From the NCBI RefSeq assembly GCF_035989885.1, contig NZ_CP108518.1, forward strand, positions 248,001-312,000: a stretch of DNA of 64,000 nt, in the 5' to 3' direction. The translations under genes and the position numbers were made by a program. This stretch comes from Streptomyces sp. NBC_01232 (GTDB taxonomy: Bacteria > Actinomycetota > Actinomycetes > Streptomycetales > Streptomycetaceae). Below the pieces are notes generated by a model. The model saw nothing but the letters and a program-made list of their open reading frames with translations. It ran no database searches and was not told the DNA's origin. Within the stretch, counting starts at the first letter, position 1. Every line of letters begins with the position of its first letter. Positions 17,789-26,307 of the stretch are shown piece by piece.

Positions 17789-18240
17789 GCAGCGGCCCCG
17801 ACGACATGGCATCCGCAGCCCGCTCTCACGCGCTGAACAGCAATGAAGCGGTTCCGCGCGCGACCCCCGAGAGCAGCAGGGCGTGACGTCCTCTCAGAAC
17901 TACTGAGAGGACGGGCGTTTGAGGACGGGGGTGCGGGGTCACACGCGCTGGTGTCGGAAGCGCACACCGTGGGGGGTTGGGCTTCCGGAGCGGGCCCCGC
18001 CCCCGTGACGCCCCTCCCCCTGGCGTCATGGGGCAGGCCCGTCCGCACGACGGGCTGCCGCCCGGATCCGTACGGCACCCGGACACCCGCACCCCGGCCT
18101 CCTCCCCGGCCGGGGACCCCGGGGCCGTCCGGCGAACCCCCGGCACCGGCGCTCAGACCGCCGGCCCCCGGGCAACGGACCCGACGGCAGCAGCCCGCCA
18201 CATGATGTGCGGGGCACGCTGAAAGGGCTCAGCGGGAGGG
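17789..18240. other. Non-coding stretch with a 10-bp perfect hairpin
   Basis: GTCCTCTCAG (17888-17897) and CTGAGAGGAC (17903-17912) pair perfectly around AACTA. No protein-like frame is seen in this interval; GC-rich low-complexity sequence dominates from 18000 on. Confidence 0.45.
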
Positions 18241-18435
18241 TTAACGGACCCAGGCGTCCGTGAGGTCCTGCAGTGCGGCCGGTGTGGCATGGCCACCTTC
18301 CACGTGCTCGGTGAACGTCTTCAGCCGGTCCGGTTCCTCAGGCCAGTCCGGATCGGCTGCGGCCCTCCTGGCGAGCTCGCCGAGGGCGTCCCGGTCGGTC
18401 ACATGCCGCAACAGCCAGACGGTGAACCCGTCCAT
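18241..18435 (-). CDS. YozE-like small protein
   Basis: 64 residues (MDGFTVWLLRHVTDRDALGE...LARRAAADPDWPEEP...LQDLTDAWVR). The pattern of an N-terminal aromatic helix, a D-WP motif in the middle and a final W resembles the SAM-like YozE family, whose role is unknown. The ATG at 18435 gives the family's usual length; the longer open frame upstream has no good composition. Confidence 0.55.
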   Translation of the reverse strand: MDGFTVWLLRHVTDRDALGELARRAAADPDWPEEPDRLKTFTEHVEGGHATPAALQDLTDAWVR

Positions 18436-18862
18436 CGACCCATCCCTGCCATCAGTGACCACCAGCCCCGGCCTACGCATCCGAGGCCCCGTGAGACCGC
18501 CTTGCGCCCGCCGCCGACAGGCACGGTGAAGACCGCGGCGGCCGTTCAGCCGCCTGGGCAGCACCATGCAGCCGTCCACTCCCGAAACTACTCCGTCGCC
18601 GCTGCCCACCAGTACGGGCGCATGAAGGCGCACCCTCAGCTGGCGCGGGGCTGGTGCACAGCTCGGTACAGACGGCGTACGAAGAGCTCAGGTACGCGCG
18701 CGTGCGGACCTACCTGCCGGTCGTGATGGAACGCAGAGCCAAAGACCTCCTGCCGCCCGACGAGCAGACGGAACGCCACAGCTGACCCCGCCGCGCGACC
18801 GTCCTTGGTGTGCAGGCGCCTTCTGCCCTCCATTCGGATCTTGGTCGCGGCAGGGCAGTACA

Positions 18863-19168
18863 ATGCGCGCCGTGGACATACCCGACTGGTACGTCTGGAT
18901 CGCTCTCGGTCTGGCCGTCCTACAAGCCCTTGGCCTCGTCCCCATCGTCCGCCGACTCCGGGGACCCGACCCCGCGCTGCGCTCCCGGGCGCGCCTCGAA
19001 CTGCTGGAGACCGCCGCCACGCTGCTCCTCATCGGCGGCCTGTTCCTGAGCCTCACAGCCGCGGAATCCTGGTTCTGGCTCGCCGCCACCGGCTTCGCGC
19101 TCCTGACCGCCGGCTACGCCGTAAGGGGCGTCCGCCGGCTCCGCGCCCACCGCAGCACCACTTCCTGA
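18863..19168 (+). CDS. Small integral membrane protein
   Basis: 101 residues with three hydrophobic helices: WYVWIALGLAVLQALGLVPI, LLETAATLLLIGGLFLSLTA and WFWLAATGFALLTAGYAV, separated by basic loops (VRRLRGPDPALRSRARLE). No domain recognised. The start is uncertain between ATG 18863 and GTG 18872. Confidence 0.5.
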   Translation: MRAVDIPDWYVWIALGLAVLQALGLVPIVRRLRGPDPALRSRARLELLETAATLLLIGGLFLSLTAAESWFWLAATGFALLTAGYAVRGVRRLRAHRSTTS

Positions 19169-19207
19169 TCCATACGACAGGCCGCAAGGCCGGCGGGCGG
19201 GCGCCCG

Positions 19208-19420
19208 TCATGAAGCCGTTGCCGCCTTGCTGCTCTGCCTCAGCCGAGCCAGACGGCCCAGGACGGACAGCTTCCGCGTGAGCCGGTTGGCCACGTAGAC
19301 GACGGACAGCTGTCCCACGGACGCCGCGTGAACGTCCTCGCCCCCTTGCGTGCCGGCAGAGTCGGTCGCCCAGGTGCTCAGTCCCTTGTACGCGGCCCTG
19401 TCGGTTCCGCTGACTAGGGT
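19208..19420 (-). pseudogene. C-terminal remnant related to 15017-15235
   Basis: The readable part is TEVITLVSGTDRAAYKGLST, then AASVGQLSVVYVANRLTRKL and SVLGRLARLRQSSKAATAS before TGA. The LSVVYVANRLTRKLSVLG segment matches LSVIYFASRVLRRLSVLG at 15.0 kb. No N-terminal part is found, so it is taken as a fragment. Confidence 0.4.
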
Positions 19421-19474
19421 GATCACTTCGGTGGGCACGGACGGCGGGTCCTGCCCATGAGAGGGGCAGACGTC

Positions 19475-20068
19475 ATGGGTGACGGCATTCAGTGGCTCGT
19501 GGATCAGGACGAGTGGCAGCACGGCGTGGTCTTCGCGCGGGGCATCGACCCGGAGGAACTGGCCGTACGGATGGGTGGCGCGCCGGGATCCGTCATGTCA
19601 CCGATCACCGAAACAGAGGCCTGGGGCATAGTCCTGGACCTGGCGACGGACGACGATGATGTGGTGCGGGTCGGTGCGTGCGGCGGCTGGTCCTTCGCCG
19701 TTGAGTACGGGATGGGCGACGGGAGCCGGAGGCTGGCCGAGATCTCCCGGAACGGAGTGGAGGCCGTGCACCTGGACCCCTCCCCGGACCATCCGCCGGC
19801 GATGTTCTCCTACGCCAGGGACGGCGCGGACATCTGCAGTTTCGGAATCGGCGAAGAAGTCTGGCGATGGGGTGAGCAGCCGGACCTTCTGCTGCCTCAG
19901 CTGATAGCGGCCGGTGTGGTGGATCCGCGTGGTGAGTACGCACGACCGGAAGGCGAGTCCTACCGTGACCGCGACCGCCACACGCTGGCTCTCATAGAGA
20001 GCCGATTCGGTCTCGCCCTGCCCCGCAACGCAGTAATGGGACGCCTGCCCGCCTTCCTCATCCACTGA
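19475..20068 (+). CDS. DUF6461 family protein
   Basis: 197-residue protein of unknown function. The N-terminus GDGIQWLVDQDEWQHGVVFA RGIDPEELAVRMGG and the central GACGGWSFAVEYG have the DUF6461 pattern (opening W-L, R-G-x-x-P-E-E-L, then a G-W-S-F-A-x-E strand). A second member lies at 21346. The ATG at 19475 follows GAGAGGGG; an ATG six codons upstream is also possible. Cytoplasmic, no membrane segment. Confidence 0.7.
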   Translation: MGDGIQWLVDQDEWQHGVVFARGIDPEELAVRMGGAPGSVMSPITETEAWGIVLDLATDDDDVVRVGACGGWSFAVEYGMGDGSRRLAEISRNGVEAVHLDPSPDHPPAMFSYARDGADICSFGIGEEVWRWGEQPDLLLPQLIAAGVVDPRGEYARPEGESYRDRDRHTLALIESRFGLALPRNAVMGRLPAFLIH

Positions 20069-20199
20069 GTGACAGCCACCGTTCGAGGCCAGCCGGTGAT
20101 GTCTGTTGGGTGCCGGTCAGCGGGGCACGATGAAGGGCGGGGCGGACGGAGCGGCCGCTGGTAGGCGAAGGGCAGGCGGTGGCCTCCTATTGGTGCCTG

Positions 20200-20396
20200 T
20201 CTCTCGACCGCGCCAACGAATGCCCGACGACGGTCTGGACCACAGGCGACCGCACCCTGCATGGGACTGGCTGGAGCTACCGGACAGCCTGATGCTCCAA
20301 GTCGACCCGTGCCACCCGGAACTGGCCCACGCCGTTCTCGCCCGGGCCGAACAAAAAACACCCGGCCCGCTGCACGTCGAGGTAACCGGAACCTGA
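20200..20396 (+). pseudogene. Short remnant, possibly GNAT acetyltransferase
   Basis: RMPDDGLDHRRPHPAWDWLE LPDSLMLQVDPCHPELAHAV LARAEQKTPG reads like the middle of a GNAT-type protein (opening R-x-x-x-D-G-L, then LPDSLMLQV), but both ends are lost. Weak call. Confidence 0.3.
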
Positions 20397-20411
20397 GTCC
20401 CGGCCGCCTGG

Positions 20412-20987
20412 TCAGCGCGCGAGCGCCGACCAGGCGCTCAGCCCCAGCTTGCCGGTGTCGCCCAGGTCCACGGGCGCGCTCAGCCGCAGCGTCAGCCGGG
20501 GCGCGCCCGGCTTGGGGACGAGCTCCAGCACCCGCCCTTCGACGGCGGGCACGGACGAGTCGGTGACCAGGTTGCGCCACAGTAGGCCCGTCGTGGCGGC
20601 CTGGCCCGGCTGGAGGGTCACTCGCCGCGGCGGCGCGTCCTCGTCGGCGGCGGACGAGGTCACGCCGTTCGTCCCGTGCCCGATGTCCACCTGGAGGGGC
20701 CGGTCCTCCCCGTCCAGCAACCGGATCTCCGGGTAGCCCTCCAGCAGGTACGCCGCCGAACCGCAGTTGACCAGCTGGAAGTCGGCCACCCGCAGCCCCA
20801 TCGCCGCGTTCCCCTCACCCTCGGCCAGCCGCACCCCGCCCTCCGGGCAGGGCTCCGCCCTACCCGTCGGCAGCGATTCCCCGATCGCCTCCATGACCGA
20901 GTCGCACCCCACCAGCACCCACGCCAGCGTCAGGGCGCCCGCCACCGCCACCGCACCGATCTGCTTCGTCCGCCCCTGTCCACGCAT
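20412..20987 (-). CDS. DUF4232-type lipoprotein
   Basis: 191 residues. The signal peptide runs to the lipobox LVGC (about residue 28). The mature protein has an Ig-like DUF4232 domain: CPEGGVRLAEGEGNAAMGLR, FQLVNCGSAAYLLEGYPEIR LLDGEDRPL and TLQPGQAATTGLLWRNLV. Two cysteines (in PCPEGG and VNCGS) could form the disulfide typical for the family. It is surface-anchored with unknown role. The start ATG at 20987 gives a standard signal peptide. Confidence 0.8.
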   Translation of the reverse strand: MRGQGRTKQIGAVAVAGALTLAWVLVGCDSVMEAIGESLPTGRAEPCPEGGVRLAEGEGNAAMGLRVADFQLVNCGSAAYLLEGYPEIRLLDGEDRPLQVDIGHGTNGVTSSAADEDAPPRRVTLQPGQAATTGLLWRNLVTDSSVPAVEGRVLELVPKPGAPRLTLRLSAPVDLGDTGKLGLSAWSALAR

Positions 20988-21345
20988 CCCTCGACCCTAT
21001 GTCCCAACTCTCCGGGTCCTTGTTGGTGGTTCGGCATCTCGATGTCGCTGGTTGCCGGTCGGTGGAGCCTGGAGGGCGTTTCCACTGGCCAAAGTTGCAT
21101 GAGTGTTCCGAAAGGCGTCGTTCGTCGAACGAGGGCAGCCGTCCGCGGGTCCCGGCTCATGTCCAGTGGATGCCGACATCGGCGAGTGCGCCAACGCCGT
21201 CACCGTCTCGCCATCGACCGCGAGCGCCGCTACGCCTCGCTGGAAGGCGGCTGACGCCGCCCCGGGCGGCTCGCCCGCTGGGAGGGGTCCGGCAGCGGGG
21301 AAGCCGCTGCGCCGGGTTGTCGGTGGCGTCCTGGATCATGTCCGA

Positions 21346-22038
21346 ATGACTCATCGAACGCAGGACACTGGTCCCCTCGGACCCGATACCGGGATTGCCT
21401 GGCTCGCGGCGCCCCGCTGGATTCCTTTTGGCGGCTACAACGTGGTGATGGCCCGAGGAGTGACCCCAGGCGAGCTGGTGGAGCGGCTCGCGGCGACGGC
21501 CTTCGAGGAGGTGCCCGCCGTTGTCCGCCAGGCCTCTGGCGAGCACACCGCCGAGGAGGTCGCAAACCCTGACCTCTTCGATGACGAAGACGTGCACTTG
21601 CGGTACGGCGAGCACGCAGGCCTGTCGTTCGCGGTCATGTACGGCGCGTGGTGGGGCGAGTTCGACGAGCTGGCTCGGGTCTCGGCGGGCGGCGCGCACG
21701 TCTTCCAGGTGAAGTTCGAGGAGGACAACGGCAAGCCCGTGCCGCCGTTCTTCGAGTACTACCACGACAAGGTTCTTGCCTGTTCGTTCAATCTGCACCT
21801 GGACGGGTCATGGGGATACGACGGTATCGACGGGGACCCGACGGTGGCGACGCGGGTGACTGTGGCCATGGAGGAGGCCGGCCTGCCTGTTGCCGGCCGA
21901 GAAGGCTACACAGGCGAAGAGGATGACGAGCAGATGCGGCGCACACTGCTGGGAATCCTGGGCCGCTTGTTCGACCTCGCCCTGCCCCGAGGCCGGATCC
22001 TTGAGGGGGGCCTCGCCACGGCCACGCTGACGACCTGA
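21346..22038 (+). CDS. DUF6461-like protein, second copy
   Basis: 230 residues. TGIAWLAAPRWIPFGGYNVV MARGVTPGELVERLAAT, then GEHAGLSFAVMYGAWWGEFD match the plan of the protein at 19475 (W-L opening, R-G-x-x-P-x-E-L, S-F-A-V). The C-terminal part ending LPRGRILEGG also parallels LPRNAVMGR of the first copy. The ATG at 21346 is chosen because upstream sequence lacks protein-like composition. Function unknown. Confidence 0.65.
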   Translation: MTHRTQDTGPLGPDTGIAWLAAPRWIPFGGYNVVMARGVTPGELVERLAATAFEEVPAVVRQASGEHTAEEVANPDLFDDEDVHLRYGEHAGLSFAVMYGAWWGEFDELARVSAGGAHVFQVKFEEDNGKPVPPFFEYYHDKVLACSFNLHLDGSWGYDGIDGDPTVATRVTVAMEEAGLPVAGREGYTGEEDDEQMRRTLLGILGRLFDLALPRGRILEGGLATATLTT

Positions 22039-22861
22039 TGCCGTAGCCCGGTGAGCCCTGGCCCGGCCGGCCCTCCTGCATCGCCGTAGCCGTGCCCGCC
22101 ACCGAACGGCGGCGCCTGAGCCAGCGGCTGCCGCGATCAAAGCCCACTCGACTGCGATGGCACTGCCCCTCAGGTTCGCCCCCGACCCCAGCACCCGATT
22201 CCCGCACCACGCTCATCAGCTCGACACCAGCCCCGCCTATTCGGCATGACCCAGGCCGACCGGCCCCAGGCACACAGGCGCCCGCAACACGGGCCCGCCG
22301 GCCCGCGGACCGCAAAGCGCTCCGGCGAAACCGAAAGCCAACACGACCGATGTTGTGACGCGAAGTGTCACCTGTCCTGCGCGGTCAGGAGCATGACCAG
22401 GGCCTTGGAGTAGGCCGTCCCGAGCCCGGTAGCAACCGCTTCGGCAGACAGGCCGTCGTCGCACAGCGCGCCGGCGGCCCGGCCTGATCAAGCAGTGCCC
22501 GACGCGGCGTGGCCCGGCCATCCAAACCTGCGGTCCTGCGTCAGCCCCGCGCGGTGGCGAGGCTGACACAAGTGTCGGTGTCCGGGCGCGTCGTATCCGG
22601 AGCCGCCATGATGGCGCTACCGGTTCGCGATTGAGTGCAGAACCTACGGGCAGGACTCCCCCGCTGCCCGGTCAGCGCGGTCGTCGGCTCGGGCCCTGCC
22701 AACAGACCCTCCAGTTCGACTCCTGAAGGACCATACGACCCTGCAGCGCGCTTCACCGCGATGCTCGCGTTGGAAAGCAGCGTGCCACGGGGACCGCCTC
22801 CATGGGACCGCCAGGATGAAGCGCATGCTGCCGGGTCCGCCCGGCGGGCTCTCTCGCAGCG
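22039..22861. other. Decayed stretch with a shared C-terminal scrap
   Basis: At 22368-22455 the minus strand encodes GLSAEAVATGLGTAYSKALV MLLTAQDR and a stop; its last 13 residues recur at 25.7 kb. The rest of the interval has no convincing gene. Confidence 0.45.
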
Positions 22862-22990
22862 TCAGCAGTCCGCGGGTGAGAACCAGCTCCGGTTCGCTCC
22901 GCCTGTGCACGTCCACTGGCGGGCCGGCGCACCATTGGCCGTGCTCCGGTCCGCGATCTCCAGGAACTTCCCGGAGTTCTGGTTGTGCAG
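22862..22990 (-). pseudogene. Ricin-type lectin (CBM13) remnant
   Basis: AALHNQNSGKFLEIADRSTA NGAPARQWTCTGGANRSW is one subdomain of a beta-trefoil carbohydrate-binding module (N-x-x-S-G-K-x-L-x-x-x, G-A-x-x-x-Q-W pattern). A stop follows after FSPADC. The enzyme it was attached to is absent. Confidence 0.6.
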
Positions 22991-23158
22991 CGCTGCCGTG
23001 TACGGGTCATCGCCGGAAGCCGCCCGATGAGGTCGGTGCTGGAGGTCTTGGACTGTGAGAGCTGTGGCAGGTATGCCACCAGCCGCCGATTGGCCCGTGA
23101 CCCGGGCTTGGTGCCTTCGGAAGGCTTGATGCCCGGACGTCATACTCAGGGAGTTGCG

Positions 23159-23767
23159 ATGCAGGTAGCCGTGGTCACCTTCGACGGGTTCAACGAGCTT
23201 GACAGTTTCATCGCCTCAGCGTTGATCAACCGGTGTCGCAAAGACGGCCTGGAGGCCTTCATCACCACACCTGTGCCCGTGATCACGTCGATGAACGGAG
23301 TCGAGGTGACCGGGCAGCGTCCGATGGAGTTCGTCACCGAGGCTGACGTTGTGCTGATCGGCAGCGGGGTGAAGACGCGCGACGTGGTCGCCGATGACCG
23401 TCTGCTCGCCATGCTGCGGCTCGAGCCGTCGCGGCAGCTGATCGGTTCTCAGTGCTCCGGCGCGCTGGTACTTGCACGACTCGGGTTGCTGGCTGGGATG
23501 CCGGCCAGTACGGATATGACGAGCCGGCCCTATGTCGAGGCCTGCAATGTCACTGTGCTGGACACACCGTTCCATGCGGAGGGGAACATCGCTACGGCAG
23601 GCGGCTGCCTGGCATCGCAGTATCTTGCCGCGTGGGTGATCACCCGGACGCTCGGGGAGGATGCCGCGCGCAGCGCTATCGGCTACGCGGCTCCGGTCGG
23701 CGAAGTCCATGAGACTGTCGGGCGCGTGATGGGTGCCCTCCACGCAGGCGAGGTCGCACTGAGCTGA
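23159..23767 (+). CDS. DJ-1/PfpI family protein
   Basis: 202-residue cytoplasmic protein of the class I glutamine amidotransferase-like superfamily. It starts AVVTFDGFNELDSFIASALI, as in many DJ-1/PfpI proteins, and has the nucleophile elbow SQCSGALVLARLGLL with C99. The family includes isonitrile hydratases, chaperones, proteases and transcriptional regulators; there is no AraC domain here, so it is the stand-alone type. A PFHAEGNIATAGG loop may hold the catalytic His. The ATG at 23159 has AGGGAG upstream. Confidence 0.82.
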   Translation: MQVAVVTFDGFNELDSFIASALINRCRKDGLEAFITTPVPVITSMNGVEVTGQRPMEFVTEADVVLIGSGVKTRDVVADDRLLAMLRLEPSRQLIGSQCSGALVLARLGLLAGMPASTDMTSRPYVEACNVTVLDTPFHAEGNIATAGGCLASQYLAAWVITRTLGEDAARSAIGYAAPVGEVHETVGRVMGALHAGEVALS

Positions 23768-23826
23768 CACCCGTGTGCACCCCTTTGGCTCACTGGCAGC
23801 TACAGCGACGAGAGCGAAGGCGCGTT

Positions 23827-23858
23827 GAGGCTGTGGGGCTGTGGGGCTGTGGGGCTGT
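23827..23858. repeat. 8-bp tandem repeat (GGGGCTGT)n
   Basis: GAGGCTGT followed by three exact GGGGCTGT units, in the gap downstream of the DJ-1 gene and before the transposase remnant. Confidence 0.85.
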
Positions 23859-23896
23859 CACAGGGTTGCGCGATCATGACCGGCTGCTTGCACCTG

Positions 23897-24300
23897 GTTG
23901 GGCCCGCGCGGCCACCTGGCCGATTTGATCGACGGGCTGGCCGGTCCGTGGTCGACACTGCGGGACAGTGCGCTGTCCGAACGCCGAGGCCACGACCTCC
24001 TGCGTGCGGCCGGCGCCGGCCCAGACCATGATCTCGTGTTTGTCGACCGGGTCATAGTGACGCTGGTCGTGCTGCGGTGGCGCTGGCCGAGCTGTACCGG
24101 ACGAGCCGTCTCACGATCGGCCGAGCCGTGCGGGAGATCCGTCGCCTGCTAACCTCACGCGGGTTCGCAGTCCCGGACCGTTTTGGGGTGCGCCTTCGCA
24201 CATGGGAGGACGTATTCGCCTTCGCCGAGGCAGAAGGGGTCACGCTGCGGATCGACGGCACCGAAGTTCAGGCCCACCGCCCCGGTCAGAAGACGACGGG
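23897..24300 (+). pseudogene. IS5-type transposase remnant
   Basis: Two frames together read HLADLIDGLAGPWSTLRDSA LSERRGHDLLRAAGAGPDHD LVFVDRVIVTLVVLR and then, in another frame, ALAELYRTSRLTIGRAVREI, LLTSRGFAVPDRFGVRLRT, AEAEGVTLRIDGTEVQAHRP. This is the N-terminal helix-turn-helix part of an IS5-group transposase. The frameshift at about 24080, a small internal loss, and the missing DDE domain show it is dead. Confidence 0.65.
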
Positions 24301-24597
24301 AACACGCAGACCGAGAGCAACCGCCGCACGCCTGCAACCCGCGCGAACGGCAGCAAGCTCCGCACGCACATCCGTCGCCGCCCGCCCCGCCGCAGCCGTG
24401 GAGGATCTGGCTGCCGCCGTGTCCGGCTCCGCCCGCGCGGTCGCGCCGTCGCCGGGGAGCACCGTGATCTCGGCGGCGCCCGCGACCGCGCCAACCAGCT
24501 GAGCCACTTCGGCCGGCCCGGACACCGACCGGTGAACGTGGACGCCGAGCATCCAGGGCACCCACCCTGCGAGGGCGCCCCGGATGTCCTCGCACAA
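24286..24597 (-). CDS. Doubtful short open frame
   Basis: 103 codons from a TTG: DIRGALAGWVPWMLGVHVHR, VAQLVGAVAGAAEITVLPGD, then a low-complexity Ala/Arg tail. Codon periodicity is reasonable in the first half only, and it overlaps the transposase remnant. It may be a fragment of a real protein; no family is recognised. Confidence 0.2.
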   Translation of the reverse strand: MCEDIRGALAGWVPWMLGVHVHRSVSGPAEVAQLVGAVAGAAEITVLPGDGATARAEPDTAAARSSTAAAGRAATDVRAELAAVRAGCRRAAVALGLRVPVVF

Positions 24598-24600
24598 CCC

Positions 24601-24640
24601 GCCGAGACCCGCGTGCGGGCCGTCGGGCGCGGGTCTCGGC
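24601..24640. terminator. Perfect 13-bp hairpin
   Basis: GCCGAGACCCGCG (24601-24613) pairs with CGCGGGTCTCGGC (24628-24640), 14-base loop. With the next hairpin at 24710 it forms a double structure downstream of the lamin-tail gene. Confidence 0.5.
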
Positions 24641-24709
24641 GCTCATCTCCCCATCGTCACCGCCCCCACTGACACCCCGCTTAGATGCCGCCCCTTGCAC
24701 GCAGCAGTG

Positions 24710-24739
24710 CGGGCCGTCGCCCGAGGGGGCGACGGCCCG
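24710..24739 (-). terminator. Hairpin after the lamin-tail gene
   Basis: CGGGCCGTCGCCC (24710-24722) and GGGCGACGGCCCG (24727-24739) are exact inverted repeats around GAGG, 53 bases past the stop of the gene at 24793. Confidence 0.65.
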
Positions 24740-24792
24740 TGCGGTCATGTCACGCAGGACCCCGACATCGTGCGGGGCCTGCGGTCACGGTG

Positions 24793-25260
24793 CTAGCGGC
24801 GGCGGCCCCAGGTTTCGGTGTCGACGGTGCGGCCGCGGTCGTCGCGGAGGGTGGCGGTGTCGGAGCGGTTGTCCCAGACGTAGTCGCGGCGGTCCTGGAA
24901 GAGGTCGGTGCGGGTGTCGCGGCCGTTACCGGTGTGGATACGGATGGTGTTACGGCCGCCGATGCGGATGTTGTCGAAGCGGTAGCGGTTGCCGTCGCTG
25001 TCGCGCAGGGTCCAGCCGCGGAGGCTGATCGGGTTGCGGGTGGTGTTGGTGATCTCCACCCACTCGCTGTTCAGGGAGCGGTTGGAGCGGTCCTCGCGTC
25101 CGGGGCTGTCGGCCTGGACGCGGCTGATCTCCACCCGCGGCCGCTGGTGGTGGCGGTCGCCGTCATGTGCGGCCGCCGGCAGCGCCGCGGCCGAAACGAT
25201 CGCGCCGGCCGCCAGGGCGGTGGCGGCGATACGGCGTACGGAGGAAGAAGCAGAAGACAT
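24793..25260 (-). CDS. Secreted lamin-tail (LTD) domain protein
   Basis: 155-residue exported protein. The signal peptide (about 1-31) ends in AALPAAAHD. The mature part is a single Ig-fold lamin-tail domain: RVEISRVQADSPGRED, LNSEWVEITNTTRNPISLRG WTLRDSDGNRYRFDN, RTDLFQDRRDYVWDNRSDTA TLRDDRGRTVDT. The E-W-V-E-I-x-N and L-x-G-W-x-L-x-D motifs are diagnostic. Such proteins are found with extracellular nucleases or alone; the role here is unknown. ATG at 25260 gives a normal signal peptide. Confidence 0.85.
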   Translation of the reverse strand: MSSASSSVRRIAATALAAGAIVSAAALPAAAHDGDRHHQRPRVEISRVQADSPGREDRSNRSLNSEWVEITNTTRNPISLRGWTLRDSDGNRYRFDNIRIGGRNTIRIHTGNGRDTRTDLFQDRRDYVWDNRSDTATLRDDRGRTVDTETWGRRR

Positions 25261-26307
25261 AGGTGGCGCTCCCTCAAGAACAGTGCCCCACCAGCCGAAA
25301 CAGGGTGGCAGAGGCACTTGTCGAGATCGGCCCGGATGAGCCGAGGGCCACACTCTCGACCCGACACGGACCCCACGGCAGCCCCCGCCGACGCCGGTTA
25401 CCAGACGTGGACATATCCGTCACAGTCGCCTGCCGGATGCACGCATTCCGGCCGAGCGTGCCGCTGACATTCACTGACCGCTACACCCACCCGCCCCGCA
25501 AACCGGACATCGGGGTCGGCACGCTCCGGCGCACCACCAGGCGCACTCCTCCCCCGCCTCACCCGCCCGGACCAGCCGGTCAGGTAACAGCCGTTCTGCA
25601 GAATTCTTCGCACTCAAGTCCGTAATTCGCGCATGCTTCTCGCCCTGCGGCAGGCCTCGCACCGCTCGCCCGGAGCCGCGTAGGCCCGGTGCCTGGTGGG
25701 TGCTTTCATCTGTCCTGTGCGGTCAGGAGGAGCAGCAGGGCCTTGGACGCCGGACTCGACTCCTCGGTCGTCCGCCCGATCACCCCCGGGAACTGCTGCC
25801 CCGGCCGATACTCACTCCACGACGACTGCGCCGTCTGTCCCCGTCCCACCACCGGTGCTGTGTGTGCGGCTGTGCGGCCTGCCACGACCACAGAGCCCTG
25901 CCGGCGACGCGCAATCCGTACTGGACGGCCGGGCAGGAGGCCCCGGCCGGGGCCACGGTCCTGGGCGACTCCACGCTGGACGCCACCATCACCACGGCGA
26001 GCGGGGTGCGACGTCTGGCCCTCCATGCAAGAAGGCGCTACGGGGGGAGGCGACGGTGTCCCCCGCCGCAGCCGCCCGCGATGTCGCACAGCCGGTCCTG
26101 CTCGTCCTGGTGGTGGAGAGGATAGACAGGTCAACAGGCTCCTTCCCAGCACCCAGTCGCTGCCACGCGTTTGCAGCTGAGCTGCGGGCCTCTCAGTCGT
26201 GGTGGGGCAGTCCTCGGCGAGTCCGAGCAGTGCCTGGCGCTCAGCCTCCGCACTCCTGACGCAGTCGCGTCAGGATCCGCCTCTCGGCTGGGGTGGTGGT
26301 GCCGGTG
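25261..26307. other. Long decayed stretch with several scraps
   Basis: The minus strand at 25706-25790 ends in SKALLLLLTAQDR and a stop, like the scrap at 22.4 kb. At about 26060-26130 the minus strand reads DEQDRLCDIAGGCGG, resembling EKDRLLDIAAGCGG of the HNH remnant at 7.5 kb. Nothing else is convincing. Confidence 0.4.

Noticed and set aside
24286..24597. Open frame taken as a solid gene
   Set aside because: TTG start, low-complexity tail and overlap with a transposase remnant; listed only as doubtful.
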